NCBI RefSeq assembly: GCF_029227915.1
Contig: NC_079880.1
Span: 10,443,501-10,507,500, forward strand
Direction: 5' to 3'
Length of the DNA stretch: 64,000 nucleotides
Source: Hydractinia symbiolongicarpus
Lineage: Eukaryota > Cnidaria > Hydrozoa > Anthoathecata > Hydractiniidae
Shown: in pieces, positions 1-12,792 of the stretch
Layout: every line of letters starts with the position of its first letter
Position numbering within the stretch: position 1 is the stretch's first letter
Made by a program: the position numbers and the translations under genes
The notes under the pieces: generated by a model
The model's input: only the letters and a program-made list of their open reading frames with translations
What the model was told of the DNA's origin: nothing
The model's database searches: none

Positions 1-235
1 TTTCTTCTAATTGTTGGTATATGCATTGTTGTTGAATGATTGGTCAGCTTCATTCCAATTATTGGTATATACATTGTTGTTGAATGATTGGTCAGCTTCA
101 TTCCAATTGTTGGTATATACACTGTTGTTGAATCATTGGTCGGTTTCTTCTAATTGTTGGTATATACACTGTTGTTGAATCATTGGTCAGTTCATTCTAA
201 TTGTTGGTATATACATTGTTGTTGAATCATTGGAT
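1..235. repeat. Minisatellite, about five copies of a 47-48 bp unit
   Basis: Five successive units each contain the core TTGGTATATACATTG followed by TTGTTGAATSATTGG. They begin near positions 10, 58, 105, 152 and 199, so the period is 47-48 bp. Units differ by a few substitutions (GATTGG/CATTGG; CAGCTTCATT/CGGTTTCTTC). The array starts at the window edge and probably continues to the left. No coding function is seen. Confidence 0.9.
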
Positions 236-3200
236 TCAACTAACATACAAAACAATTTCTCAGAAATAGACATTGATATATATATATTTATAGTTTAATT
301 CACAATTTGCTAATCAAAGGTAAAGTGGTTGGCAAAAGAAATGTGAGGCCTGAATATTGCTAAGCAAGTTGCTTTGTTGTGGTCCAATTTGAGGTCCAGA
401 ACCTATCGACGGATTTATTGTGGACACAACGTATACTTCCGCTTCGATTTGCACGACTTGTAGACATTCTCGCTAACCATGCGTGGCTCTAACCTGCTCT
501 CCCTTACCAAGGAAAATAAAAACGACAAGAGAGAACTTACATAGCATATAAACTTAAAATTTGATGCAGTACCTTTACAAACGCGTCTTTAGCTTCTTTT
601 AAATGAATTTAGCTTCGATAGTTTACAAATAAATTCCAATGACACATGAATATAGTCTTTATAAGTTTATTTTATACTTCTCTTTTCTTCCTTTATTTCA
701 CTTGACATGACAAAAAGAAACATTCAGCAACATTCGGTTATTTGACCATGTTCTCCCGTGACATACTTTCTCTCTTTTAGGTTATTTCTTGACTGTTACA
801 ATGGGTTTGGTGTACAGGTATCTGCTATTATTTTACAATGACCTGCTATAAACAAGCACTTATGCTTAATCGACAAGTCCTAAGAAAGAGAGTGTAAGCA
901 ACACTACAAACATGGAAACTACCACTAGGACCTGACTTCCTAATCCACTCGTCGCTCATTAAGAAACAGCCAGTTCGCTTCAAGGAAACAAAAGGCTTTC
1001 CACGGATCTCTTTTTAAACTGAACTTTGTGGCTCTATTGTCGTCAACGTCTGCGTAAACTTTTATTAAAAGTGTAGAAAAGTCGATAAATATATACTCCG
1101 AGCTGCTCCATATATGAAACATGGACATATCTTTTATACTTTTATGACGTGTAACCTTGGAAAAAAAGCAAAGAGGTTTCGATGAGCAATAGATCTTTTG
1201 TTGTCGTGGCAACAAATTCCTGTTTTCGTGACATAGCACTCTTTTTTTGTTTATACTGTCTTGCGGAAATATTTATTGTGCATTTATGAAAAAAAAGCTT
1301 ACGATGTATGACAAATCACACAAGTTTCGACTTATGACGAATTTTTCAGATTATCTTTTTGGAGTTACATAAGTTATAATTAAGTTGTTTGTAATTACGT
1401 TTGTTTGTCTTCTCGTGTGGAGAATACTGTTTACATTTCCTATAAAAGTATCTATTTTCTAAAAAAGAAATAAATTCTCTATCAAATAATTTTATTTTTG
1501 TCATAAAATAGTGAACTTGGAAGTATTATAAAACACCTTTTTAGAGTTGTCAACTCTGGAGCTTTCAAGGTAGCTACAGAGGCATTTAAAGCATATCGTG
1601 TAAAAATACTACTATTCAAATCAACTTCATCAGTTACTTTTGTGGTTCTCTGTTGTATTTCTTAGCTTCACGCTGTGATAAAATATTAAGAATTTTTTCT
1701 AAGAAAAAAACAGAAAACGAAAGCTCAGTATGCCCAGAATATTAATATTTTGGTTTGTCCACATATTTATAAATGCTTATAACTTTTAGCTTGTAGAGGT
1801 TTTAGGCATAAATTTTAACTTTTTAAATCAATTAAATTTAATACAAAATACCTAAAAAAAAATTTTTCCTTTTTTATATTTTTCCTCTTTTTTCTCTTTT
1901 CCTGTTAAAAATTTATATTTTTTATATTTACAATAAATATTCTATTAATCATAACTTTTCCAATGATATAAAAATCAAAAATTGGCAAAAATAACGATTT
2001 GGGTGTTTCATGCATCCTTAATGCAAAATCATTTCTTTGTCGTACATTTCACTTTTATTATTTTATATAAACTTATAAAAATGAATATCAGCAATTAATT
2101 TCCCCGAGGTTTCCTTTTTAAATGTTTTTCTAATTATAATACATTTACTTTAGTTTTTATTGATGCAATAACCCACAGGATTTGCAAGTTCTCACATCTA
2201 CCCTCTACCATCTTTGTTTACCAAATTTTAATTTGCGCAACCGCACGTACAACTCAGATTTGCACTAAGCCGTAATAAACTTTTTTTTACGATGTACGAT
2301 TGAAAGTTAGCGTACGTGATAACCTGAAAAGTATCACAAACTTAACTATTAAAGGGGCTACGAAACGATTCAATAAGCTCAATCGCCGCAATTTCCAGAA
2401 TGCGAATTTCCAAAATGGCGTTTAATAAACGGACCACTCAAAATGTCAAGGTGCAAGAAATTATGCACACTTTAAAACTACATGGACGTCTATTAAATTT
2501 TTAAGATGAATTTGTTACTTTTTTAATCTTATTTTTAATCTTATTTTTTTAAAAAAGTAAAATTTTCCTTCGGTATTCTTTTTAGAGATAAAAATAAACT
2601 ATGGTCTGTAGAATATATTAAATATCAGTAAATCGAAAGTTTGTTTTGACGAGGAAACAGAGACAACACGAGGAACTGTATTTGTTAAAAAATGACATGC
2701 TGCTGAACCTTGACGCGTTACTATAAAGACAAAGGTTTCAATCGATGTCAATTTTATCATTCCTTGAAAACACAGAACAATTATTTCTTAAAGCTTCTCT
2801 GTTTGTTTTGTTCTATCACTGGCCGTTAGGGACTACCATGATCTGAGTTAGGTATGCAAAAAATTATAGGTATTTTAAATATAGTGTTGTGATAATAATA
2901 GGATAAAACTTAAGGTGTAACATGACGTTGCTACGGTAACGAAATCAACAAACACTGTTTGATCTGATAACGTTTGATTATTTATTCAACTCATCCCCTG
3001 TATTCGGTTTTATGAGATCACATGATTTAGGAATCACGTCAACATTTCTATGAATTTTAAAAATTAACTTTTTTCCCAATTTGCTTTTTCTCAAAGGTCT
3101 TTCCAGGTAGGGTTAAGTTTTTGCATGCTAGAACACGTGAGCTATTTACACAAACCTTTACTGACACTTTCTAATATTTGATAAACACACCCTCCTCCAT

Positions 3201-5909
3201 TTCTCGTGTTTACACATCTTACGACACATCAAAAATTCCTGTTTCAAGTGGATGCGAGACTTTCGTGCTATTCCTTCCGCTGTCATTTAGATCTTTTTTT
3301 GATTTTTAGCAATCGTATCAAACTGTATTCCGTCCATTTTACAATATTCGGTTTAAACGTTGCATTTTTTTAAAAACAATTTCATTTCAAAGATCGAAGA
3401 ATTCTTGGACGGAATTAATGTAGTAACCTTGATGATATCGAAATAAGATATTCTTTGTACAGATTTATGTTATTTGCACTATATTTCCTTCTTCTTTTTT
3501 TTAGCACTTCTTTTCTTTGACGTGCTAACCGTTTAATCCCGGTCTCAATAAATAAGTGAGCAAATATTGACTCCGTCGTAGCATCGTCATCGGCTATTTT
3601 TTGACGACTTATACCGTCATGCAGGTTCATGCTTAGCCAGGAACGCATCATATTACGCGACCGGTTCCGTCCTAATACAAAAATATAAAAATATTGAACA
3701 CTACAATAAAAAAATTTAATTAGTCACCATTTCATCTTTTAAAGGCCTGGATCCTAGCTTGACAAATAATAAAAAATGTCACATGCTACACTCTTATTTT
3801 AGCAGGATCGTCATTGTGCAGTAAGAAGGAGACACATTGAAAATCAGACAACAGACCGCATACTTGCAATACTCCAGACATACTCCGTTGATTACTTCAC
3901 AAACATTTAGCTAATTAAATTAAAAGAAAAATAGCTCCATACAAATTACCTCGCGCTGAGTAATAAATACTACATAAGGACACTCGTCCATAGAGATCAT
4001 GGAATCCCGATGTCATTGTATAGCATTTATCATATTTGAAAGGGCGTAGGAGGGTTCGTTAGAAACGATCTTGTTTAAGTATTTAAATACGGTATTTTTC
4101 ACTATAATGCGAAAAGAAGATATTTAAGCAAACAAAAATAACAGCATTGTAAATACTTATGAAGAGATTGTCATACATAACATTTTTTATAACGGTTTGT
4201 GACACACAAGTCTTTTTCTCAATAGTATATGAAAGAATATAGAAGGGTAAGTCATCAAGTTAGTTTTTTCTCCTAGCGAGTACTTGTCGTGGTGAGCATT
4301 TTCTTTATTTAGCATTTTTTCTTGGGAGCAGCTGCTCTAGCTAACAGTTTTTGTTGCGAGCTGTTTCTCTGACTGTCAACAAAATTACATCACGGATGTA
4401 CAAAAACATCTAACCTGGGTAGTCTCTAAAAGTATGTAACGTGTAGTCTGCTTCGCATCCACAAAAACATTGAGGTTCGTGATAAGAACATACATTAACT
4501 TTGTTGTTACGGTTAAAGGAACCAGTTCAGCTAAAATTAAATATTGGGCATAAAATTCCGCAAATTTCCAGAAAGTTATAACCCAATGACATGTTTTAAA
4601 AAGCATAAAATGAAACCAGATTTTGGTAGAATCTGCCTTTTAATCACTTTTAATTTCCCCAAAAATTTTTAAAATGAAGGTTTATTCAACACCTACACAA
4701 ATTTTTTTTTGTTTTCCAAACTATATTTTTCTTTGCACCTCTTCCAACATTTATCAGGACCAAATATTTTTAATTTTTAGGATAATTCGCGAAATTAACC
4801 TCGCAAAATAAGAATTAAATTTCCGCGAGAATTGACATAAAAAAGATGTTTTCAGTAGAAAATTTTCAGACATGCAGGAATTTTATCTCGTTTGCTGGCA
4901 TTCTTAATCGTCGCGTTTGAAAGTTTGTACTTTCCCCTACACTTCGTCATTTCGTTAGTTGGCAAGGTGATGTCAAGTTAATGTTGAATGGTCTTATTGT
5001 TTGTTGTCATTGTTGATGCATCAATGTTACTTTTCACTAGATTTAATCTGTGATTTTTAACTCAATTTGGCATGCTAATTGATTTGAATTATTATGTGTA
5101 ACTATATTGCTGGTAAATTTTATGCCAATGTAATCTTTGCTTTGTTTATTAAATCTTCTTTTTCTTCTTTAGGTTGATTTAATAGAATAATTTTAAATTT
5201 TTCCATTTGATTTAAAAACATTTTTTTTTCAATTCTTGCACTATTTCGACAGAAACCGCTTAAAATTATGACGATATTCTCGCAAGCAGATTATCAGCTT
5301 AAAAAAAGGGGAGAAATTATTTGCACACGCTAGATAAACTGATACAAGCTGACACAAACGAGGGAAATTCATATTCCAAGAATCTCGTGTGTTACATGTC
5401 CCTCTCATACGCCACTTGTTGTAGTCATTTTTGATTTTCCCTTTTCTAACATTTTTACCTATTTCCCAAAATCCTAAATTTATGCTATACTTAACTTAGA
5501 CACTTTTCTCCAACCTCGTTTCCAAGCTATTTTGTCTTTTTGATGAGTTTGATTATAGGCTCAGGGGCCAAAAGACCCTGGGGACGCGCATGATATTTCT
5601 CTTTTTTTTCTTCTTCTTCTTTTTGTTTTCTTATAACGAAAGTGTTTACAAAGGCTCTGAACCGAATGTCGGATAAATTGAAAATGAAATACTTATTTTA
5701 CTTTCTATATTATTTTCAAGAACTCGCACGCACCAAAAAGGGAAAGTGAAGTTTTCGCGTCATAGTAATTCGTTTTCCCTTTTTGTATGCACTCCTACTC
5801 ATGTTTACATTTCTCCTAATGATAACGTATGCAGGTTTAGAAAATGCAGAAGGAGGGTGAAAAGTAAACAGTCCAATATATTATCCTATTTAAACTTTCC
5901 GTTTTTTAG
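236..5909. other. AT-rich non-coding stretch, no supported gene
   Basis: This stretch holds only short ORFs with no recognisable motif, and many homopolymer A/T runs. A degenerate relic of the CAACCTCG repeat family lies near 5511-5590: CAACCTCGTTTCCAAG at the left and CCCTGGGGACG at the right. A minus-strand ORF at 3415-3651 is rich in Lys/Arg but has no family signature. No RNA gene, CRISPR array or long tandem repeat was recognised by eye. Confidence 0.6.
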
Positions 5910-5954
5910 ATCATCCATAACAGTCTTCAAAATGACGATTCAAGATAGAGAAAG
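5910..5954 (+). other. Candidate 5' exon of the gene at 8390-10164 (coding part 5932-5954)
   Basis: A polypyrimidine tract and TTTTTTAG end at 5909, followed by 22 bases and an ATG at 5932. The codons MTIQDRE run to AG at 5954, followed by a consensus donor GTAAGA at 5955. Joining to the acceptor TTTAG ending at 8385 gives AG+T, GTC, ATG, which keeps frame with the long ORF and would make the N-terminus MTIQDRESVMATSLN. The 2.4-kb intron and the matching phase are seen in the sequence; that the exon is used is inference. The alternative is that translation starts at 8390. Confidence 0.4.
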
Positions 5955-8389
5955 GTAAGATGCTTTTCATTACTTTCCTTCGTTTTTACTTTAATTTTTT
6001 TTAGCAATAAAAATCTGTTTTAAATGTTTAAGTTTTCCTGCATCAATATTTTGAACTTAGTAGAATAAGGCGCATTTAGCGATACTAATGTATCTGATTT
6101 TACTATGTTATTCCTCGTTTAACTAATCGAAGTCAAAAAATTGTTATTGGTCTAGAAAAATATTTGCACTATATTATCGGGGATCACACATCAACGATCC
6201 CTTTTCCAAGTAGAAAAAGGAACTTATAATTTTCGCCGATTGAAATTATCATCGGTCATGGTCCTCAGCCATGGCCAAAATAAAAGTTTGCTAGGACAAG
6301 TCTCGTTATGTATATCTCCACAAGACCAATGCGTGATTGCTGTCTTTTTGGTCAATGACTTAAAAAAACGTTGTTTCGTCAAGTTTTACATCCTTTATTT
6401 TATGAACTATTCTTTTTGCATCTAAAACAGTGCCATTAGCAAGCCCTTGCAAGAAGAATGTGCAAAATTGTAATCTTAAAAAATAAAGCAATTTTCAAAC
6501 TCATAAGGGTTGTCGATTTGGGAAAGCAATTGCAACATTTTAGCACGTGTTGGTTAGCACATGTGATATTTAATGCATGCGCGTTCGCAATCTGTCTCTA
6601 TTTTAACGTCCCGCAATTAGCATAATTAACATAATTAGTGTAATTAGTGAAGTCTCGCTTGGATACAAAAATGTGGCTGCTTTGTGTTAAACTTCATGAT
6701 TTCGTGTAAACACAAGATAATTTCGCCATACTCACAACTAATGATGAGGTTAGTCCCTCCTACACTGCACACCCTCCATCTGGTATGTTTTGGGGTTTTG
6801 ACGATTGACCTTAGTCCGACCTCTATTTAAAGGTTTCACCGGAGTTCCTCTGAAAGAATTTCATCATATAGGAATATACTAATCAGATTGCAGAGCAACC
6901 TTGATAGAAATCTCCACTTTGGCACTTAGTTAACCTATTCCTTTACTGCGTCTGATGAAACAAAAGATCGTAGTAAAACTTACCGCACTTTAAGGTATGA
7001 ACGAAATTCATATTGAAAATGCAAGGCTGCACTCACTGTTTTAATCTTATTATTTCGAGGAAAGGTTAAAGGGTTGTTTTTAATTGCTAGTCTCAAATTG
7101 GAGCAGGTTTCCTTCCGGTGACAACCGCAACTATGTTTCCTGGTTATAGAGTGTGTTTGTCAACCTCGTTCCTAGGGCTTCTTTCGCTTTTTAATACCGG
7201 AGACAACATATGAAAAAGCAAAAGGGGTTGGCGTCTTTGCCTATACTGACAATGTGTAATGCAATTAAAAAGCCAATTATTTTTGTGTGGTACAGACATA
7301 CTAAAGCATGCTTCCGGATTAGAAGTATGAGAAAATGCTGTAATGTTGGTTTTTTTACGTACGGTAGGAAGTTAATGCCAATCAAAATTATGTCTAGATC
7401 GTAGGGGATCACGCAACGACGTCTAAATCGTGCAGGATCACGAAAAAAGGCTGTCGAAACCACATCCACGTGTACAACTGCATGAGGGTGGTATTTAGAT
7501 ACTTTTTGTGTCACATTTTGAAGTGCCGATATTAGACAATGCATGTTTTTTTAAATTTAACATCGATTTGATTTGCATTAAAGATGGTTTGTGAATGAAC
7601 AATAAAGCATGCTTTTTTATCGCAAATCATGACGCTAGATATGAAGAACATGCTTATTGTGTAAACGGTGACCAAAATGTTATCGGTCGACAGTGGGACA
7701 ACATTTTAGTCACTGCCTTAAAAAATTGCCACTCAGGAACATTTTATGGGACGAGATTTCAAATTTTAATTCCATATAAATATATGTTTCGTCTCTCTTT
7801 ATCTACATTCTTCCGACTGCAACAACGAGCCTTAATATCACGCTGATGAAATAATTCTTCCTGGTTGAACGTTACTCATCGACTTTCTTACCACGGACAT
7901 AATCATGACAGTGTTGTCTTCGTCATTATTTGATAACATACTTCCGACTTTTGTCTATTCTTTTTCTCATCTCGCTCCTATGACGTCATAGATTAAGGTC
8001 ATCGGTTAGCGGAACATATTATAATCAACACACTCCGTTTGCAATTTGTAAACAAGACTGAGGAAATAAATCCCCCGCGAAAGAGTTCAGAGTGACAACA
8101 AATAAAACTTGCTGAGTTTGTGTTAAAGGGTTACGATAATCAGTCGTAGTGTGTTGAATAATGCTAATTCACCTGGTTTCTATTCACGCCAAAATTTCGT
8201 TTCGCGTAAAGATATTTAGACCTTAAATTATTTCTTCAAGTTTATTCCTAGTTATTTTCAATTTATTTATTTTCCACTTGAACCTGGTTTTTACTAAAAT
8301 AGTACTACAGAAAAGAGAATTTACGTTGTTTGCAATTTCGCATGTGTAAACCAGGTATTGTGTAATTGCAATTATTTTAATTTAGTGTC

Positions 8390-10164
8390 ATGGCAACCAG
8401 CTTGAATTCAATTAAGGGAAAAGCTCGACCATATTTTGTTAATTGGAGTGCGATTAGTGGTAGCCATTTTGTAACAAGTGATCTTGGAAGACGATTCTCA
8501 ACGAGTGTGTTAGATAGTATCATATTAGAAAGCAGCAACGAAAACATGGAACTAAACAACAACAACGACGAAGAAATCAACGTCAAAACAAAAAATAATG
8601 ACGGCACAAATCATCTATTGAGTCACTCAGAATCTGATGCAATTTCTGGTATTGAATATATGAGACCAAGACGCCGTGTTAAAAATCCCAATAAAATATA
8701 TCGACTAAAAAAACATCTCTCCGATTATGACATCGTTTATTTACATGTTGATTCGACAGACGACGACGGGAATACTGCTGAAACGTCAGAAACTTCATTA
8801 CCGAGAAGACCGCCGTCAGCCGGCGCTTACGACAGCAGTGATAGCGATGAAAGTGAAATGGTAAAAAGATCTCTGCTAAGACAACACTCAAAATCGGAAT
8901 CTAATATCAACATACAACCATTAGGTCCGACAGTTTGCCCGGTTAGTCGTATCAAAAAGTCGTCAAGTCATAGAGATATAACGTCAACACAGATGTATAA
9001 AGAGATATATGCCGACAATCTGCGACAATACGGATTTCTACTGGCCAAGGTATGTAGTTGTTTTGAAACGTGCTATTAAATGAAAAAGATCAGGTGGTTC
9101 AAATCCTTTCGTGCTGTCACTTAAAGACATTCTTACAATGTAATACTGAATGTCGACATGATGAAAATTCTGTTGGTATGCTTACGAAATTCCTTTAAAA
9201 AATGCTATTGTTCTTCTTTCAAATTTTCATGTTGCGTCTTTGTTTTTCTTCCAGCAATTGGGGACATCAAATCAATCTCCTGACCAATTACGAAAGACGT
9301 ACTTAAAAAACCGTCAAAGAGCTACCGAGCGGCGAGAACGCGATGAAACATCCGAAAACGGTAGAACACGAAGAAGAAGAAGCGATATCGAATCCCCTAT
9401 ATTAACTCGTCGTAAGATTTCAAGTAATTCTTCCAGCACGTCAGATTTATCATCCAGCAAATACACCGACTCTCTAACCGACATAACGAACGTCGGTAAC
9501 GAGAGAGAAAGTATACGAAAACCATCGACGGTTATTAGACGTAAAAAATACCATGTACCACGTGATCCAACAAAAAGATTATCGGCACCACAGCTGCCGT
9601 CTAATGGCCGATTAATAGAGGACATAGTAAGAAAAACGTCGTTACCGTCATCACCGACAAAATCGTCGTCAATGTCGTCACTTAGCGTCCCAGATTTGTC
9701 AATATATGCTGATGATATAGCCCAAGACGATGTATGTACCTTATTTTTTTATTTTAGGGTTTTTCAAATTAAAATTATTATTATTATTATTTTATTGTTA
9801 TTTAATTGGTCCGCATTACAATGACTTCCGTGGTCCACAGTGTTACAAACAAACAAACTGGGTCACCATGCCTGTCAACGCTTAGGAACCGAATATATTA
9901 CATGTAATATCGACACGTTACCGGAAACCTACGTGCGACCATATTAATGCTTGTTTTAATCATTTCTAGAAACCGCTGAGAAAATTGTCAGAAGAATCAC
10001 GACGGCGGCACATGGAAGCAAAAGAACGACAGAACTACAGAATGTCTCGTCTGACGTCTTTTGAAGGAGTCTTGTCGCAAGCTAACAAGTTAATGAAGGA
10101 CATAAAAACACGCCAAAAAACATCACCCAGTACTTCATCGGAGGTGTTGTGCGACACGTTATAA
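8390..10164 (+). CDS. Unrecognised basic, serine-rich, probably disordered protein (3 exons)
   Basis: Exons 8390-9049, 9255-9731 and 9970-10164 join with all junctions in phase 0. Donors are GTATGT and GTATGT; acceptors are TTCCAG and TTCTAG. Together they encode 443 residues ending in TAA, or 452 if the 5932-5954 exon is used. I do not recognise the family. The protein is rich in Ser, Arg, Lys, Asp and Glu, with long low-complexity stretches: acidic/Asn near residue 50, Ser runs near 290 and 360-370, and arginine clusters RPRRRVKN and RTRRRRSD. The most sequence-like parts are around 85-125 (RVKNPNKIYRLKKHLSDYD) and the C-terminal exon (RRRHMEAKERQNYRMSRL), which looks helical. No signal peptide, membrane segment or zinc motif is seen. 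A scaffold or cytoskeletal role is possible but unsupported. Three clean phase-0 introns and an ORF kept across exons argue that it is a real gene. Confidence 0.75.
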
Positions 10165-11366
10165 ACCGATAATGACAGTGAAGTACTATGTTCATAGCGT
10201 TAAATTCGTAGAATCATAAACGACGCGACGAAGTATTCGCCAATCATATTTAACGCGATCAAGTATTCGCCAATCATATGCTACTATTATTGAGATGTGA
10301 AGCATTTGAAGCGCTATAAAATAACTTTTTTTAAACTAATATTTAATATAATAGTACCACATTATATTTCTGTACAGAAGTTGTTATGTACTTGTTTTGT
10401 ATATAGTGTTACATGTCATCAAATGTTTATGGCAAGTTGAGTCATGCTGGCCATGATACTGAAATTTTCAAACTAGTTTGCTTATTTTCTTATTTTAACC
10501 TTAAAAAATATTTGTAAATTTTATAGTCTTTTACTTTTTTAGTTCATTATCAAGTCATATTTTTATTTTTAACAGAAGTTCTTTAATCCTAATTCATTGA
10601 GCTGAATTTTTCTTTATATCAAAATCCATTGAGCCTTCAGTCATTGAGCTCTAAAGTGTTCTCATTAAGATGTAATGTTGTATATCGTTCTCTTTGACAG
10701 TTTATTGAGTTCCATTCTACAAAACCGGATTTCCAGGAAAACTTAGCACAACCTAGCATGTTGTTTTGGATTTAATGATCAAGGGATAATACTAGTTATA
10801 TATAACCTTTGGTGCACTATGAAACTTCGTTACGATGCCCATGACATTTTTTCCCTTGGAAATCCGGGAATGAAATCCTACCACGATATCTATTCAGTTT
10901 TACAGTTCTTTTTTTGTATTTTTAAAAATTTTATGAAGAAAGGTCGGCGTTAACTCTTGGTGTGTTGCATTGTTTTTTTATATAATTCCTTTCATTGATA
11001 TTGCCTGGCATAATTTTCAGGTCATTTTCACAGTTGATTCTTGTCACTTGTTAACATGATAGATGTTAAATATTTCGACCTTATTTTTTGGCCCAAGCTA
11101 CATTATAAAAAAAGCAAAAACAATAGTACAGGTCCTGTACTGTCCAAATACCGAAAGAGAAGACAGGAATTTATACCATGGATTTGATCGACATCAAGCA
11201 TTTCTGAAGAAACGTTTTCACAAACAAGAAAGGCGAAATAAAAAGGCATTTGTTTTTACATGCTGCTGCCCTGCCGGTGGCAATAGCATTTCAAAACATA
11301 AACAAGATGTTAAAGAAACTTCTGCAATTATACTTTATATTTTCACAGAATATAGAGTTACAGACT

Positions 11367-11398
11367 ATACTATATCACACTAAGTTGTGATATAGTAT
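11367..11398. repeat. Perfect 13-bp hairpin
   Basis: ATACTATATCACA (11367-11379) and its exact reverse complement TGTGATATAGTAT (11386-11398) are separated by six bases. The stem is short and AT-rich. It may be a MITE remnant or a chance palindrome. Confidence 0.7.
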
Positions 11399-11539
11399 AT
11401 TCGTGTTCATCCCAGTATTTATCCCTTCACAGTAGAAAGCTTTGTAACTGGCAGTACACATACAATTGGCGAACTACCCACACTTTCAGTACATCTTTTT
11501 TTCACACTATTAATAACCTTGTTGAAGAGCACTCATTTC

Positions 11540-11710
11540 CAGTGCAATGTTGTGTACAGATGCTGTAATGTAATTTTTTGTAGACAGGTTTCAAGGTAGT
11601 GTTGTGTACAGATGTTGCAGAATAATGTTGTGTACAGAGGTTGCAATGTGAAGTTCTGTAGACAGATTTCAAGGTAATGTTGTGTATGCTGAAATTGCAG
11701 TGTAATGTTT
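11540..11710 (+). repeat. Degenerate tandem repeat with AATGTTGTGTACAGA motif
   Basis: The phrase ATGTTGTGTACAGA recurs about four times, interleaved with TGTAGACAG-TTTCAAGGTA, which itself occurs twice. This suggests an original unit of roughly 35-40 bp arranged in a higher-order pair of about 115 bp. Copies are diverged. No function is visible. Confidence 0.6.
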
Positions 11711-12792
11711 AGAAAAGCTTTGAAATGTTGTGTTTAAAATTAAGCTCTGCAGAAGTGAGTATAACTGTTATTAAGAAGACCTCTGACTCTTTACCTACGG
11801 CACTATCAACTTTTGCTTCCATCGTACACTGTCTGTCTAAAGTAACTGCTGCATACCTTTTTGGTTAAGGCTATCAGTGATTATGTATTGATGACGTAAG
11901 AATGCAACAATGAAAACGTCTAGTGTAGTAAATGTGCTTTCACTGCTTCTTCACTAAGTAGGAGAAATAGATCTTAAAATAATGTGAATAGTTTATTAAT
12001 AAAACCATAGAGATGTAAAACGTAAGCCAAAAACAGCATTTGATCAATGTTTTTCTTCGCGGATATTTGAGAAACCGTATCTTTTAAGGTAGTAGCGCTC
12101 CTAATAACAAAAAACCTTGATGATCCAAAGGATAAAATTAATGAGCTAAAACACAGCATTTCTGAACGGATTGCCACAAAGTGCCATGACTACACGACTA
12201 TGTTTAACACATACTGTTGTGGTAGAAAGCCTAAGGTAGACGAAAAGATGTTGTATGAGGGTGAAACAACTATAAACAAATAAATGAATTCTTTAATTTG
12301 CAAAACAGACAATCAAAGCTGTTTTCTTACAGCAATGTGCACGCATCAAATACTAAAGATGTAAAAATCAACATTTGACACTGAGCAAACCAATCTTAGC
12401 TTATGATGGTTAAAATTTGAGATAGATTGTGCGGTTACAGAGATGGTGGTATCGCAGCTGCTGTAAAAACTGAAATTGTATACTCTCAGAATCAGCATGC
12501 AGGTAGTAAGCAGTCTTCGACGATGACACCCTTACACCTCAATTTAGGAAAAAAATGGATATATTGGCAAAAATGAAGGTACCTGTCCCTTCTTCCATAA
12601 TGACTTTAAGTGATACCACTACATTGAAAGAGAGAATCCGCACACATTTGTGTGGTGTATGAGCAAATACAGACTGATTTATTGCAACCATGTTTTCAGG
12701 GTTCGTTAGCAAAATTAAAATGGGGGATAATGTTGTGTATTTCGCACGAAGTATCAAAATGAAAACTACAAAATGCAATTTAATTTTAACAA

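Larger units (their letters stand above)
10165..12792. other. 3' flank of the disordered-protein gene; no gene seen
   Basis: The start of this AT-rich stretch is likely 3' untranslated sequence. It holds a short perfect hairpin (11367-11398) and a degenerate tandem repeat (11540-11710), both listed separately. The ORF at 11063-11383 has no recognisable motif and is probably fortuitous. Confidence 0.55.

Noticed and set aside
3415-3651. Minus-strand ORF rich in Lys/Arg (TGIKRLARQRKEVLKKRRRK)
   Set aside because: No signal peptide, family motif or convincing splice context; composition alone is not enough.
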